DNA from: Flavobacterium sp. Root420
GTDB taxonomy: Bacteria; Bacteroidota; Bacteroidia; Flavobacteriales; Flavobacteriaceae
Assembly: GCF_001427905.1 (NCBI RefSeq)
Contig: NZ_LMEF01000002.1
Coordinates: 56,480 to 120,479, forward strand
Direction of reading: 5' to 3'
DNA length: 64,000 nucleotides
In this document: in pieces, positions 20,501 through 29,390 of the stretch
Layout of the letters: each line of letters starts with the position of its first letter
How positions within the stretch are numbered: the first letter of the stretch is position 1
Notes under the pieces: model-generated
The model's database searches: none
Told to the model about the DNA's origin: nothing
The model's input: the letters and a program-made list of their open reading frames with translations, nothing else
Made by a program: the position numbers and the translations under genes

Positions 20501-23203
20501 ACCACTAAGATTTCGAGTTGAAGCAAAATTGTATATTTTATCCTTTGGACCTGATGTTATATAAGGTTTTAGAGCATTAAATTCTGCTGTAACAGCACTT
20601 GAATTTATTTGAGCGTCACTTTCGCCCATCATAGCTCGTGACATTAGATTTTTTAATAAATTAATGACCAATCCTTTTACAGTTGTAGATTCAGGGTTTG
20701 TTTGTGCGCAGCTGTTTGGTATAGTACAAATAATTGCTCTGGTAAATTGGTGAACACACCCACTGGTATTTTCTTTAAGATCTAAAACAACTGTATAAAA
20801 GCCACCTCGTGTTGGTGTAATAGGAAAATTCAAATTAGTTCCAGAATCTACTAATTGGTTATTTTCATTTAATAAACTCCATTTGTATTCAAAATCGGCC
20901 CCAGGACCATAGTTCTGACTGGAAAAAGTAACATTTGTAGTTTGATTTACGCTAACAGTTGCAGCTTTATATAAATCTGCATCATTTCCAACCTGAACAA
21001 ATGCACGCCCAAATTGTGTTATGTCATTGCAAAGAGTTGATCCTGTTTTAAGTGATACCAGTTTTTGAAATGTAGATTTACATCCATTTGAGTCTGTAAC
21101 CTCTAAAGTAACATTATTAGTTCCAGGTCGGATGTAAGTATAATCTACGGTTTTAGTTGTAAAAATAGTGGATTCACTATCTTGAGTAAATGTCCATTTA
21201 TAACTTAAATCAGTTGCAGTAGTTTCAAGAGAGAAATTAGTGCTTGTACCAACAAATACATCTGGTGTGGATGTTTTTATTGTTCCTGCAATTGCAGGAC
21301 ATTTGATGGTAACAGTTTTTTCAAATGTAGCTTTGCATCCATTTTGATCTGTAATTATCAAACGAACTTTGTAAGAACCTGCAGCGGTATATGATTTATT
21401 TACTGTATTAGTTGTTGCTGTAGATGAAACAGTTCCATCTAAATTATAAAATGTCCAATCATAAATTAGATTTGTAAAAGATGTATCAAAAGAAAAATTA
21501 ATATTGCTATTTAATATAAATTCGTTTAAATCAGGCAGTATAATTCCAGATACATTAGAGTCACAACTAACATCTAATGTAATGATTTGTCTCTCTAAAA
21601 CAAGGTTTTGGTTTGGATTTGTTAATATAGTGATCTGTGGGTGAGATGAAAGGCAGTAATAATCTCCTGAATTAGAAAATGTCAAATTCGAAATAGTATA
21701 TTGTCTATTAGTAGCATTAGTGATTAATTCACCATTAGGATACTGACCTTTATACCACTGAAAAGTGTCTGCAGAAGTGTATCTGTTATCAATGCACATC
21801 GTTAATGTTATCGATCCTCCTAAGTTACCTTTCAGGGTCTCTTTTGTATCGATCTTGGCTTGATTTGAGTATTGAAACCCATAGAAATTTTTATATGATT
21901 CAAATTCATTTGCAAAATCTACAAAACGAAACTTATTATTATTAATATAAAAATTTCCAATGAAAGTTAACTGACTTAATCTGCTAGGGATTGTTCCACT
22001 AAATTCATTATTGTTTAAGAATAAACTACGGATGTATGTTAAATTACCAATTTCGGAAGGTATAGAGCCTGTTAACTGGTTAAATGATAAATCTAACATT
22101 TGTATTTTAGGTAATGCGCCTATTTCGATAGGGATGGTACCAGTTAATTGATTATTACTTAAATTAATATGTATTGCTTCGGGCAAATTACCAATACTGG
22201 CAGGTATTGTACCTGTCAACTGATTATGATCTAAATAAAGTAAACCAATGTTTCTTAACCGATCAATATTACTAGGTACAGGACCACTTAATTTATTATT
22301 ATCCAGATAAAGAGAAACAAGGTTGTATAGTAAAATTTCAGTAGGTATAGGGCCACTTAATTGATTGTTTCTGAAATAAATTTCCTGAAGATTATAATAT
22401 AGACTGCCAATTTCAACTGGTATTGAACCACTTAATTGATTATCTGATAAATTAAGAAACTCAAGACTAGTTAGTTTGTTTATTTCATGAGGTATGGAAC
22501 CTGTTAAATTGTTATATTCTAAAAAAAGTGCCTCTAATTTAGCTAAATTACAAACTTCAACAGGAATAGAATTATTCAGTTCATTGTGATATAAATAAAG
22601 GCTAGTCAATTTTGATAATTTACCTATTTCTGCAGGTATCGAACCACTTAATTGGTTTATACCCAAGCTAAGAAATTCTAAATTGAGTAGTTTTCCAATT
22701 TCAGGAGATATCGTACCAACTAAATTATTTTGACCTAAACTTATACCTGTTACAGTACCATTGGTAACTGTAATCCCATACCAACCAGCATTACCATCCC
22801 AAGTAGTAACGGGAGTACTAAAGTCCCAGCCATTTTTATTGGTCCAGTTAGGGCCATTTGTACTGTTATATAAGGCTTGCAATGCAGCTTTTTCAGTTGG
22901 AGAGATGTCAGTAGCAGTGGCGACAGTTTTATTTGTAGTTGATTTGATGCTTTTTTGTAATTTTATCTTTTGTAAAACAGCATTTTCATTATTCTTTATG
23001 GATATGTATTGGGTTGTATATACCTTTCTTAATATAGAAATCTCGAAATCAATATCTTTTGTATTGATACCTTTTTCTTTTAAAGAAGCAGTAACTCTCT
23101 CAACATCAAAGCCAATCTCCTTGTCACTATATGTTTGAGCAAAGCCAACAGTCGCAATAAAAAAACTAATTATAGTAAAAACTAATGTATATTTTAATTT
23201 CAT
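17585..23203 (-). CDS. Giant LRR-Ig-PKD repeat protein
   Basis: The product has 1872 residues. A signal peptide ends ATVGFAQ near residue 23. It is followed by a helical segment and AALQALYNSTNGPNWTNK, homologous to the start of the LRR/vWA gene. About 12 plant-type LRRs (LxLxxNQLSGSIPxEIGxL) span about 148-436, then an Ig-like domain (TFQWYKGQ...YYCLSSHP). Roughly ten PKD-like repeats follow, each opening with Cys and GxI and closing with a DxNGC-type turn, so each may hold one disulphide. Two copies of the Cys-rich module end SEIRYIDFCPNE and SEVRYINFCPAE. The tail stops after CLPTVGVIKSG with a Ser/Lys-rich end SSKL. It lies 11 bp after the SpvB-like gene. Inference: a long surface stalk or receptor-binding fibre. 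Confidence 0.87.
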   Translation of the reverse strand: MKLKYTLVFTIISFFIATVGFAQTYSDKEIGFDVERVTASLKEKGINTKDIDFEISILRKVYTTQYISIKNNENAVLQKIKLQKSIKSTTNKTVATATDISPTEKAALQALYNSTNGPNWTNKNGWDFSTPVTTWDGNAGWYGITVTNGTVTGISLGQNNLVGTISPEIGKLLNLEFLSLGINQLSGSIPAEIGKLSKLTSLYLYHNELNNSIPVEVCNLAKLEALFLEYNNLTGSIPHEINKLTSLEFLNLSDNQLSGSIPVEIGSLYYNLQEIYFRNNQLSGPIPTEILLYNLVSLYLDNNKLSGPVPSNIDRLRNIGLLYLDHNQLTGTIPASIGNLPEAIHINLSNNQLTGTIPIEIGALPKIQMLDLSFNQLTGSIPSEIGNLTYIRSLFLNNNEFSGTIPSRLSQLTFIGNFYINNNKFRFVDFANEFESYKNFYGFQYSNQAKIDTKETLKGNLGGSITLTMCIDNRYTSADTFQWYKGQYPNGELITNATNRQYTISNLTFSNSGDYYCLSSHPQITILTNPNQNLVLERQIITLDVSCDSNVSGIILPDLNEFILNSNINFSFDTSFTNLIYDWTFYNLDGTVSSTATTNTVNKSYTAAGSYKVRLIITDQNGCKATFEKTVTIKCPAIAGTIKTSTPDVFVGTSTNFSLETTATDLSYKWTFTQDSESTIFTTKTVDYTYIRPGTNNVTLEVTDSNGCKSTFQKLVSLKTGSTLCNDITQFGRAFVQVGNDADLYKAATVSVNQTTNVTFSSQNYGPGADFEYKWSLLNENNQLVDSGTNLNFPITPTRGGFYTVVLDLKENTSGCVHQFTRAIICTIPNSCAQTNPESTTVKGLVINLLKNLMSRAMMGESDAQINSSAVTAEFNALKPYITSGPKDKIYNFASTRNLSGEFTSVDFSFSPDRISDIHVSVPHSLNYVQGMPLDYLQSSMIEPKLYIDLSQYTSANQYLVSCFTQQSTNKSLLKPNDCQYGSEIRYIDFCPNECDPLLGVVKVSTENPTLDTAINFSLETAATGLTYNWTFYNADNTVKENQTSSIGSQTYTAPGNYKIVIVATDSNNCATTFTKNINISSCAAVSGTIKTVSPNIFVGTTANFFFNTTATNLTYRWTLYRIVNSSTTTFTTSTANMYYDTPGNYNVKLVVTDTNGCTSTFHTTAVVTVKPPCVTVAGDIKTANPIIYTNETTTYSFDTTATNLTYNWTFHSLNNTPLGTATTSTASAVYPYTGNYVVTLVIVDENNCITTINKNITVIAKHTCIEIVGAIKTSTEKIKTNNNTIFSLQTTATNITYKWIFYNTNSVEIGTATTSTAEWTYTTPGDYLVALEITDQYACTTKLYKTVKVTEPVACTPLVGTIKMDTETPFLYTYATFTFETTATDLTYTWNVKIPEDGGYYNDPQGGNPFQLYLQYGEGEYTIMLDVTDSNDCVTHFEKKITPIYDCSRNSLTGTIFNRSNSTYYSPKVLINKPNEFTFWPYSVWNLNDLTLNWELTKLDDTPITTFTGEIFVFTPTTSDNLKLKLTIKDRNNCPHYFDRELLVTEACEFSGEDLTGFIAFENENNAEVSTIQINQTKELGFRPDKEISRSYTYKWEIYNANDELVESGNQEKHLLTLTTAGFYRVNVAIENEAGCILNFSKPVNCLIQNSCTNENPKSEIVKSIYLNMLKNLIARSLTTETDEHINASRTTAEFEALKPYITNGPRDKIYNYTTVRNEQGRLTSVRFSFSPDRDYDVQILMKKGLWNFDSDYDGTLTQFSANIASEVYIDLSQYSSSNDFLISCYVQSAQQISVSNPENLQSPERAQKTKKLSKISLNTNDCYKESEVRYINFCPAEACLPTVGVIKSGFSITYPSSQTSKNSQKPSSKL

Positions 23204-23214
23204 CTGGATCTTAA

Positions 23215-26200
23215 TTATTTTTTAGCGGTTACAGCAGGAGTAGCAGCAGTACTACATGAAACAACCTGTTTTTTTAGAATAGCTTTTTTACTTGGCGATA
23301 TTTTCAAACTTTTTGTTCCTGTGTGCGATTGTTTATTAGATACAGAAACGTCATTTGTTTTTAGTTGTGCCTGAAAGTCAAAGTGAGACGCATTTCCACA
23401 ATTAGACAAATCATAATCCTCAAAACCATCAGAAGCAAGCTCTGTATATTTAGTGTTTGAAGCTACAGCAACCGGAAAACGATTGTTATAACCATATAAA
23501 GCCGATGAATAGCGTTTTAAAGCATCCTTATTTTCTACTTCCTGCCCAGTTGGGTTGTATTGCGTAACCTCAGAAGCAAAAGTCCATTTGTTATAATTTG
23601 TGGTAGTCATTCCCCATACTTTTTTATCAGTATCATAGACATAAAAAGGGAAAAAGTCATTAAAGAAACCTGTTTTACGAGGTGTTGGGTCTATAGTATA
23701 ATTTCTTCCTGTTAAATACGCATAAGACTTATTGGCTCTCCAGTTTCCTAAAATATTATATAGATATGGGTTGTATGATTTTTTTATAACATCGTCTTCT
23801 TCGGCGGTATTATTTTCTTTTTCATACTCAAACGCCAGATTACCATTTTCGAAAACCATTTTTGGTAAATTACATTCACATTGCGAAGGCCAAACATCAT
23901 TATATTGTACTGCAGAAGCATTAACAATTCGGTTGCCTGATGTCGTCGACATGAAAGGATTGTTTCCTATATTAGGTTTTATTGTTGTTATATTATTATT
24001 GCTGTCATAATTATACAACGGATTCGTCATAGATGTTACACTGGCCATAGAAGCCATTTGCATGTTTCTGTGACCGGAACGAATTACTTTTATTTTGGCT
24101 GTATTAATAACATCAGGTTTAATCAGCAATCCTTTTTCATCAATAAGTTTAAAAGTAGAATTGGTTACATGAACTACCCAGGCTTTCATAATAGTTTTAG
24201 TTTTTCCATCAGGAGCTAGACCGGTAAGCCATAATTCGTCACCATCAATTAAATAATCAGATTCGCTGTGGTCTCCCGTAAATTGATATTGATTATTGCC
24301 TGTTGTGGTAATATCCCATTCTAAACCAAGATTTTTGGCAGCCTGACTCATTCCGTCATAACTCCAGTATGCCGGGAAATTAAAATTGAAATATTTATCG
24401 TTGTATTCATTAATCGTTTCAGTTAATAAAACATCTCCATTTTCGGCATCGTATGCAAGATTTTTTGTTGATACTTTAGAGCCAAGATCATATGCTATTT
24501 TTTCTGAAAGAATAGCTGTAGTATGAATTACTTTGGTTGTCACAGCTGTTCTAATCTGACTTTCATACTGAGAATAACTAGGTAATGGAACGGGTACTAC
24601 TATAATAGCTAAGAATATTGGTATTCCCGCAGTATTATAATGAACACCAAGAATTTGAGTATTAGATTTGTTTTCTCTAAAGTCATTTATTACGTCATAA
24701 TCAACTCCAACCAGTTTAGAAGCTATATTTCCTTTTGAATCGATTGTCTGAACAGTGTTATTGAGTCTGCCTTCATTTTTACTTTGGGAGTTTGTTATTG
24801 TATTGTACTTATAGTCAACACCAGAGATGAAATCTTTTTGGCCTTCACCATACACACGCTGGTTTTTCATTTTACCATCCATGTCGTTGGTATGAACAGA
24901 AAACCCCTGTGATAAAGTAATATGATCTTTTACTTTTAAATTAAGGAGACTAGCCAATGCTGATGACTTGTCATAATTTAAAGATAGAGTAGTACGGTCT
25001 GTAATTGTTGGAAAGTCTTTAGTAGTATAAAACTCTGTTACAACAGATCCGGTAGCATGCTTTTTTACCGAGCTGGTTACAACATTTGATGCATTATACT
25101 TATCTCTGGATAAATTCGCAACCGTTACACGGCTATAAGTAACTTTAGGGGCAGGGAAGAAAGATTCTCCAAAAGGCTCTTCAACATAATTGGTATTGTC
25201 CGGACCAAGCGGTAAATCCCTTTTACTTTGATCGTAGAAAGGTTTTACAAAAGGATTTTCCTTGCATCCTAAAGGTTCATAAGTGGCAACGCCAGACGAT
25301 TTTCCATTTTCTGCTTCATACACATATTTTTGTCCGTAAGATTGCTGATATAATTTATTATCTGCATTTTCGGTCATGACATTCCACTGGTCATTAATAG
25401 CGATATCTTTAACTCTTGTACCGCCTCCCATTTTCTTTCCGCTTGGCTGCATAAGTCTTATCCAGGATTTATTGGTCATAAACCTGCTTGCAATTCCAGT
25501 TTGTTCTAATTTACCATTTGGACTTTTGAAAATATCCAAAAGTGTTGGCAGCCAGCCAATCATTTCCATAACAATACTTTTCAAATCAGTAGTGTCCTCT
25601 TCGTTATACATACTGTAAACCAACCTGTTTAAGTTTTGTCTTCCAAAGTTCCAACCCGCTTTTGATATAGGGTTTACTTCATGCGAATTAGCATTAAAAC
25701 CATCACCCTTTCCAACATAATCAACAGGTATTGCGACATACTGTTTACCATTTAATTCAAGAAAACCACAATCAACAACATTGTCTTTATTTTTTTCGGT
25801 ATTAAGATACCCCGTAACATAATCATATTTATCAGTACCGTCTACACCTGGTGGTGGATTCGGATTAACCATGTTTAGCAGGAATCTGAAATATAACGGA
25901 TTGCCAGGATCTCCAACGTTTTTTAAATATTTATCATAAAACAGTTGAGGAATCTTTGGGTCGGTAATAGATAATTCATTATCAATTTTATGGTCTAATT
26001 CAACATAAATATATTTCCCAAGTGTCTTATTTTCAATTCCATTAGAAATATTATCGGCAGTAAGCCCATCTTTTGAACCACTTCCAACCACTTTAAACAT
26101 TTGCATGGCATCCTTGTTTTGTACAGAACTATAATCGTCTGATTCGTAGTTGAGTTCCATCTGACCTCCGGAAGGTAAACGAATAGACTTAATAAGCCAC

Positions 26201-28791
26201 GCACTTGCATATTCATCTGCTTGAATTCTACTGCTTTGGTTCACAAAAGGAAATTCAGCATTAGATAATTGAGCATTTGTTGCTTCATTTACACCCTCTT
26301 TTACTTCTTTGTAATTACCCCACACATCATAAGCTTTCATGTCATATTTCGGATTGAATCCGTAATTGAAAACATAAGGCGTGTATTTACCCATATTAGA
26401 ATTCTTATAGGTAAAATAAATTTTACTAAGAGTTAGTTTTCCTTCACCATTAATGCTGTTGTCAATTCCTTGACACAGCGTGTAGTTATATTCGAAATTT
26501 GCTTCTTTTATTGGAGTAGCTTTGTCTCCTTCTGCCAGGTATTCAGGTTTTGAGTAAAGAGAAATTTTATCTAACTTATACATTTTAGAGTCTGGACCAA
26601 GACCACCATTTTCATCCTTAACACCATAAGCATCATTCCTTTCAGAAAGGTGAAAAATAGCCACATGTGTTTTAGTAACAATTTTTTTGATATAAAGAAG
26701 CTCCTTTTCTCCATATTGATAATTTCCTTTATCATCTTTTTTACCGGAACGCAAACCTTCATCATAATTGGCTTGGTTTTCTTTAAAAGGAATTCTCCAT
26801 TTATATAAATGATCAGTAGTTTTATTTTCGTATTCGAATTTTGTATAAGAACCCAAATCATCATCTGTTGGGCCATCATTTTTTAAATCTTGGTAATCAG
26901 TAGATAATACAGATGTTAATAGATAAGAGTGGGCATACGCAGGAGTTGTTATCCTATTAAAATATTGATCTCCATCTTTTTTATTTTTTGCCGAATTATC
27001 AATACCGGGATCATAATTAATTAATCCATTTTTATAATCTAATTTTTCAGCTGGCCTTTTTTTATCACTAACATCAAAAGTTACTTCTTTTTTAATAGTG
27101 TTATAAGCAGCTCTGCCATAAACATATCTTTCTCCGCCTTCTTTAGTAATTCTAATTTCTGTTGTATGGTGATCTCTTGAATATTGACTTGGCTGGAGTT
27201 TTGAACCAAATTTTTTTGCTTCCAGTTTCGTTAGTTTTTGTATCGATTGATTTCTGGATAATCTTGATGATTCTCTTTTGACAACTCCTGCATAAGCAAT
27301 TGAGCCACTGTTTTTAGCGTATTTCACATCAGTGCTTCTGGAAAATTTACCACCGCTCAATCCTAATTTTACAGCATCATAACCTCCTAATTTTGTATTG
27401 AACAAATCTAATTCCTTATCTACATGACTACCTCCAATATTTTTAAAAAACACTTTTTCGTAATCAGGTCTGTTACCTGTTTTTTTCTCTCTAAATCTTC
27501 CCAATGCAGGATTTGAATTGCTCCAAAGCGATGTACTGCTTTTACCTAAAGTTACTGTGGCATCAATTCCCCAGTGTGCTAAACCTCCGGCACCAAGTTC
27601 TAAACCTAAGTTTGCTCCAACGCTGTCATCGTTAGTTTCTTTGTCAAACACATAACCTACCTGAGATTTGTAAGGTCTGAACATTCCCGAAACACCTTGT
27701 CCCTGAATATTGTATAAGTCGTACGTATTGTTGGTTATAGGAAGCGAAGTAGTGTTTTTATTAAATGTTCTGTCTTTTTCTCTATTAAAATCTAAAACGT
27801 CTGCAGTAGAAGCATTGTATGTGTTTTCAAAGCCATAAGCTTTTTCTGTTTTATATTTTTCAGAATTCTTTATTCCCTGGCTTGTTCTGTATCCCGAAAA
27901 TTTCATTCCAGGTTCTATACCCCAGAATTCTCCTTCTATATTCAAATTAAAAATAAAATTAGAAGACACCATACCAACCCTTTTTGTTGGAGTGAAAGAG
28001 GCATCAATAAAAGATGTAGATCCGCTGGCAGCAAATCCTCCAATCGCCTTTGGTATAGAAGCTTTTTTAAGATTTATAGATGCGGAATAAGTTATAGTTT
28101 CAATACCCTTTCTACTATTATAGCTTACACCAATATTGCCGGTTGGAGTATTATCTTTTGTTTTTTTGTTACTGTCTATGTCTTCATACGATACACTTGG
28201 TGAAGCAGAAACGCCTTCAGAAGCAGATGATTCCAGATTCATTCCAACTCTTATATTATTAGCAATTTGAGCGCTTAGACCACCACTTGCAGTGGCTCCA
28301 AAACCTTCATAATTATTGTACTTAATGCTCATTCCAACATTTGCCTTGATCTCATTAACACCAAATGCACCGAAAAAAACATTAAAATCAGACCCAATAG
28401 TTACATTAGGTTTCATGTTATTTTCATAGATCATTTCATCCCCATTAAAATCATCCGGCAAACCACGCATTTGTCTCGTAATCTGTCCAACGTTAAGATC
28501 CCAGCCTAATCCTACCCAAGATGCTTCCTGATCCATGGTTACGCCAGAATTGTAAGCTAAGTTTATCGGATAACCACCTACATCCATAATTGGAATATTA
28601 TAATTAAAATCACCACTTGCCAAGTCAACCATATCCGAAGTTCCAATAGGAGTAAAGGACTCAAATTCCGGTTGTGAGGGACCACCGGTTAATGCATAAA
28701 TTTGCATGGGTTGAAATGTTTCCAAAAGAATCATCATGGCTAAATAAATAGCAAGAGTTTTTTTAAACTTATTAATTTTTGGCTGAATCAT
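23215..28791 (-). CDS. SpvB-like RHS-partner protein, lacking its usual C-terminal cap
   Basis: The product has 1858 residues. A hydrophobic N-terminal segment (about residues 10-30) looks like a signal peptide. Residues 45-100 hold the hallmark of large Bacteroidetes RHS-partner proteins: SFTPIGTSDMVDLASGDF, then YPINLAYNSGV, then EASWVGLGWDLN and RGLPDDFNG. This resembles the SpvB/TcB N-terminal region of insecticidal Tc toxins. The middle is beta-rich with YD-like tracts (DVWGNYKE, SIRLPSGGQMELNYE). It ends near residue 1830 with SHTGTKSLKISP and a short low-complexity tail, where relatives continue into a carbohydrate-binding-like domain and a YD cap. Its start overlaps the lipoprotein stop as ATGA. 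Inference: one half of a two-part RHS shell. Confidence 0.87.
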   Translation of the reverse strand: MIQPKINKFKKTLAIYLAMMILLETFQPMQIYALTGGPSQPEFESFTPIGTSDMVDLASGDFNYNIPIMDVGGYPINLAYNSGVTMDQEASWVGLGWDLNVGQITRQMRGLPDDFNGDEMIYENNMKPNVTIGSDFNVFFGAFGVNEIKANVGMSIKYNNYEGFGATASGGLSAQIANNIRVGMNLESSASEGVSASPSVSYEDIDSNKKTKDNTPTGNIGVSYNSRKGIETITYSASINLKKASIPKAIGGFAASGSTSFIDASFTPTKRVGMVSSNFIFNLNIEGEFWGIEPGMKFSGYRTSQGIKNSEKYKTEKAYGFENTYNASTADVLDFNREKDRTFNKNTTSLPITNNTYDLYNIQGQGVSGMFRPYKSQVGYVFDKETNDDSVGANLGLELGAGGLAHWGIDATVTLGKSSTSLWSNSNPALGRFREKKTGNRPDYEKVFFKNIGGSHVDKELDLFNTKLGGYDAVKLGLSGGKFSRSTDVKYAKNSGSIAYAGVVKRESSRLSRNQSIQKLTKLEAKKFGSKLQPSQYSRDHHTTEIRITKEGGERYVYGRAAYNTIKKEVTFDVSDKKRPAEKLDYKNGLINYDPGIDNSAKNKKDGDQYFNRITTPAYAHSYLLTSVLSTDYQDLKNDGPTDDDLGSYTKFEYENKTTDHLYKWRIPFKENQANYDEGLRSGKKDDKGNYQYGEKELLYIKKIVTKTHVAIFHLSERNDAYGVKDENGGLGPDSKMYKLDKISLYSKPEYLAEGDKATPIKEANFEYNYTLCQGIDNSINGEGKLTLSKIYFTYKNSNMGKYTPYVFNYGFNPKYDMKAYDVWGNYKEVKEGVNEATNAQLSNAEFPFVNQSSRIQADEYASAWLIKSIRLPSGGQMELNYESDDYSSVQNKDAMQMFKVVGSGSKDGLTADNISNGIENKTLGKYIYVELDHKIDNELSITDPKIPQLFYDKYLKNVGDPGNPLYFRFLLNMVNPNPPPGVDGTDKYDYVTGYLNTEKNKDNVVDCGFLELNGKQYVAIPVDYVGKGDGFNANSHEVNPISKAGWNFGRQNLNRLVYSMYNEEDTTDLKSIVMEMIGWLPTLLDIFKSPNGKLEQTGIASRFMTNKSWIRLMQPSGKKMGGGTRVKDIAINDQWNVMTENADNKLYQQSYGQKYVYEAENGKSSGVATYEPLGCKENPFVKPFYDQSKRDLPLGPDNTNYVEEPFGESFFPAPKVTYSRVTVANLSRDKYNASNVVTSSVKKHATGSVVTEFYTTKDFPTITDRTTLSLNYDKSSALASLLNLKVKDHITLSQGFSVHTNDMDGKMKNQRVYGEGQKDFISGVDYKYNTITNSQSKNEGRLNNTVQTIDSKGNIASKLVGVDYDVINDFRENKSNTQILGVHYNTAGIPIFLAIIVVPVPLPSYSQYESQIRTAVTTKVIHTTAILSEKIAYDLGSKVSTKNLAYDAENGDVLLTETINEYNDKYFNFNFPAYWSYDGMSQAAKNLGLEWDITTTGNNQYQFTGDHSESDYLIDGDELWLTGLAPDGKTKTIMKAWVVHVTNSTFKLIDEKGLLIKPDVINTAKIKVIRSGHRNMQMASMASVTSMTNPLYNYDSNNNITTIKPNIGNNPFMSTTSGNRIVNASAVQYNDVWPSQCECNLPKMVFENGNLAFEYEKENNTAEEDDVIKKSYNPYLYNILGNWRANKSYAYLTGRNYTIDPTPRKTGFFNDFFPFYVYDTDKKVWGMTTTNYNKWTFASEVTQYNPTGQEVENKDALKRYSSALYGYNNRFPVAVASNTKYTELASDGFEDYDLSNCGNASHFDFQAQLKTNDVSVSNKQSHTGTKSLKISPSKKAILKKQVVSCSTAATPAVTAKK

Positions 28792-29390
28792 AAGGCTATT
28801 TGGGTATAGGTGTCTTTAAATTGAAATTTTAATGTTCCTTTTCTAAAAAGGAAGTCAGTATAGACTAATTGTATTTTTTCATTAGGATCAATTCCTGAAA
28901 AAAACAATAAGACTTTCTGATAAGGTGCTATTTTGTAATTGCGTTCATAAGTTACCCCTGAACAAGCAATGGTGTCTTTTTTTGAAGTAACGACGTAGAA
29001 ATCTTTTTCTAATCCAAAAGACATATATTTTACAGCATCGGTGTATTCCATTCCTGTAAAGTCATTACCAAGTAAATCTTTCTCTTCGTCTTGTTGAAAG
29101 GTAAATTCTATAATACGTTCTCTTTTATTTTCTTCATAGAGAGAATCAACGGGTATTAGATTTTCATTTCCTAAATCTTTTAATAAATAGTATTGAATAG
29201 GAACTTCAATTGCAGTAAAATCTATATCGTCGGCTTTTTGAGTATAAGCACGAGATTTCCATCCTATTTTTTCAAGGTTAAAATAACGATCTCTTATTTC
29301 TGAATTTTTAGAATTATCTTTAGTCTCCTTTTTACAGGAAAAACATAAAAAAACACAAAAAATACAAAACAACTTATTTAAGTCCTTCAT
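28788..29390 (-). CDS. Small lipoprotein of the RHS operon
   Basis: The product has 200 residues and an N-terminal lipoprotein signal with lipobox-like FLCFSC, so Cys near residue 19 is the likely lipidation site. The mature part starts with a Lys/Asn-rich linker. No known domain is recognised; it contains several predicted beta strands and one further Cys (CSGV). It overlaps the Skp-like gene upstream by 17 bp and the SpvB-like gene downstream by 4 bp, so the three are translationally coupled. Such tight coupling suggests a dedicated membrane-anchored helper for the giant partner protein, but that is inference. Confidence 0.8.
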   Translation of the reverse strand: MKDLNKLFCIFCVFLCFSCKKETKDNSKNSEIRDRYFNLEKIGWKSRAYTQKADDIDFTAIEVPIQYYLLKDLGNENLIPVDSLYEENKRERIIEFTFQQDEEKDLLGNDFTGMEYTDAVKYMSFGLEKDFYVVTSKKDTIACSGVTYERNYKIAPYQKVLLFFSGIDPNEKIQLVYTDFLFRKGTLKFQFKDTYTQIAL

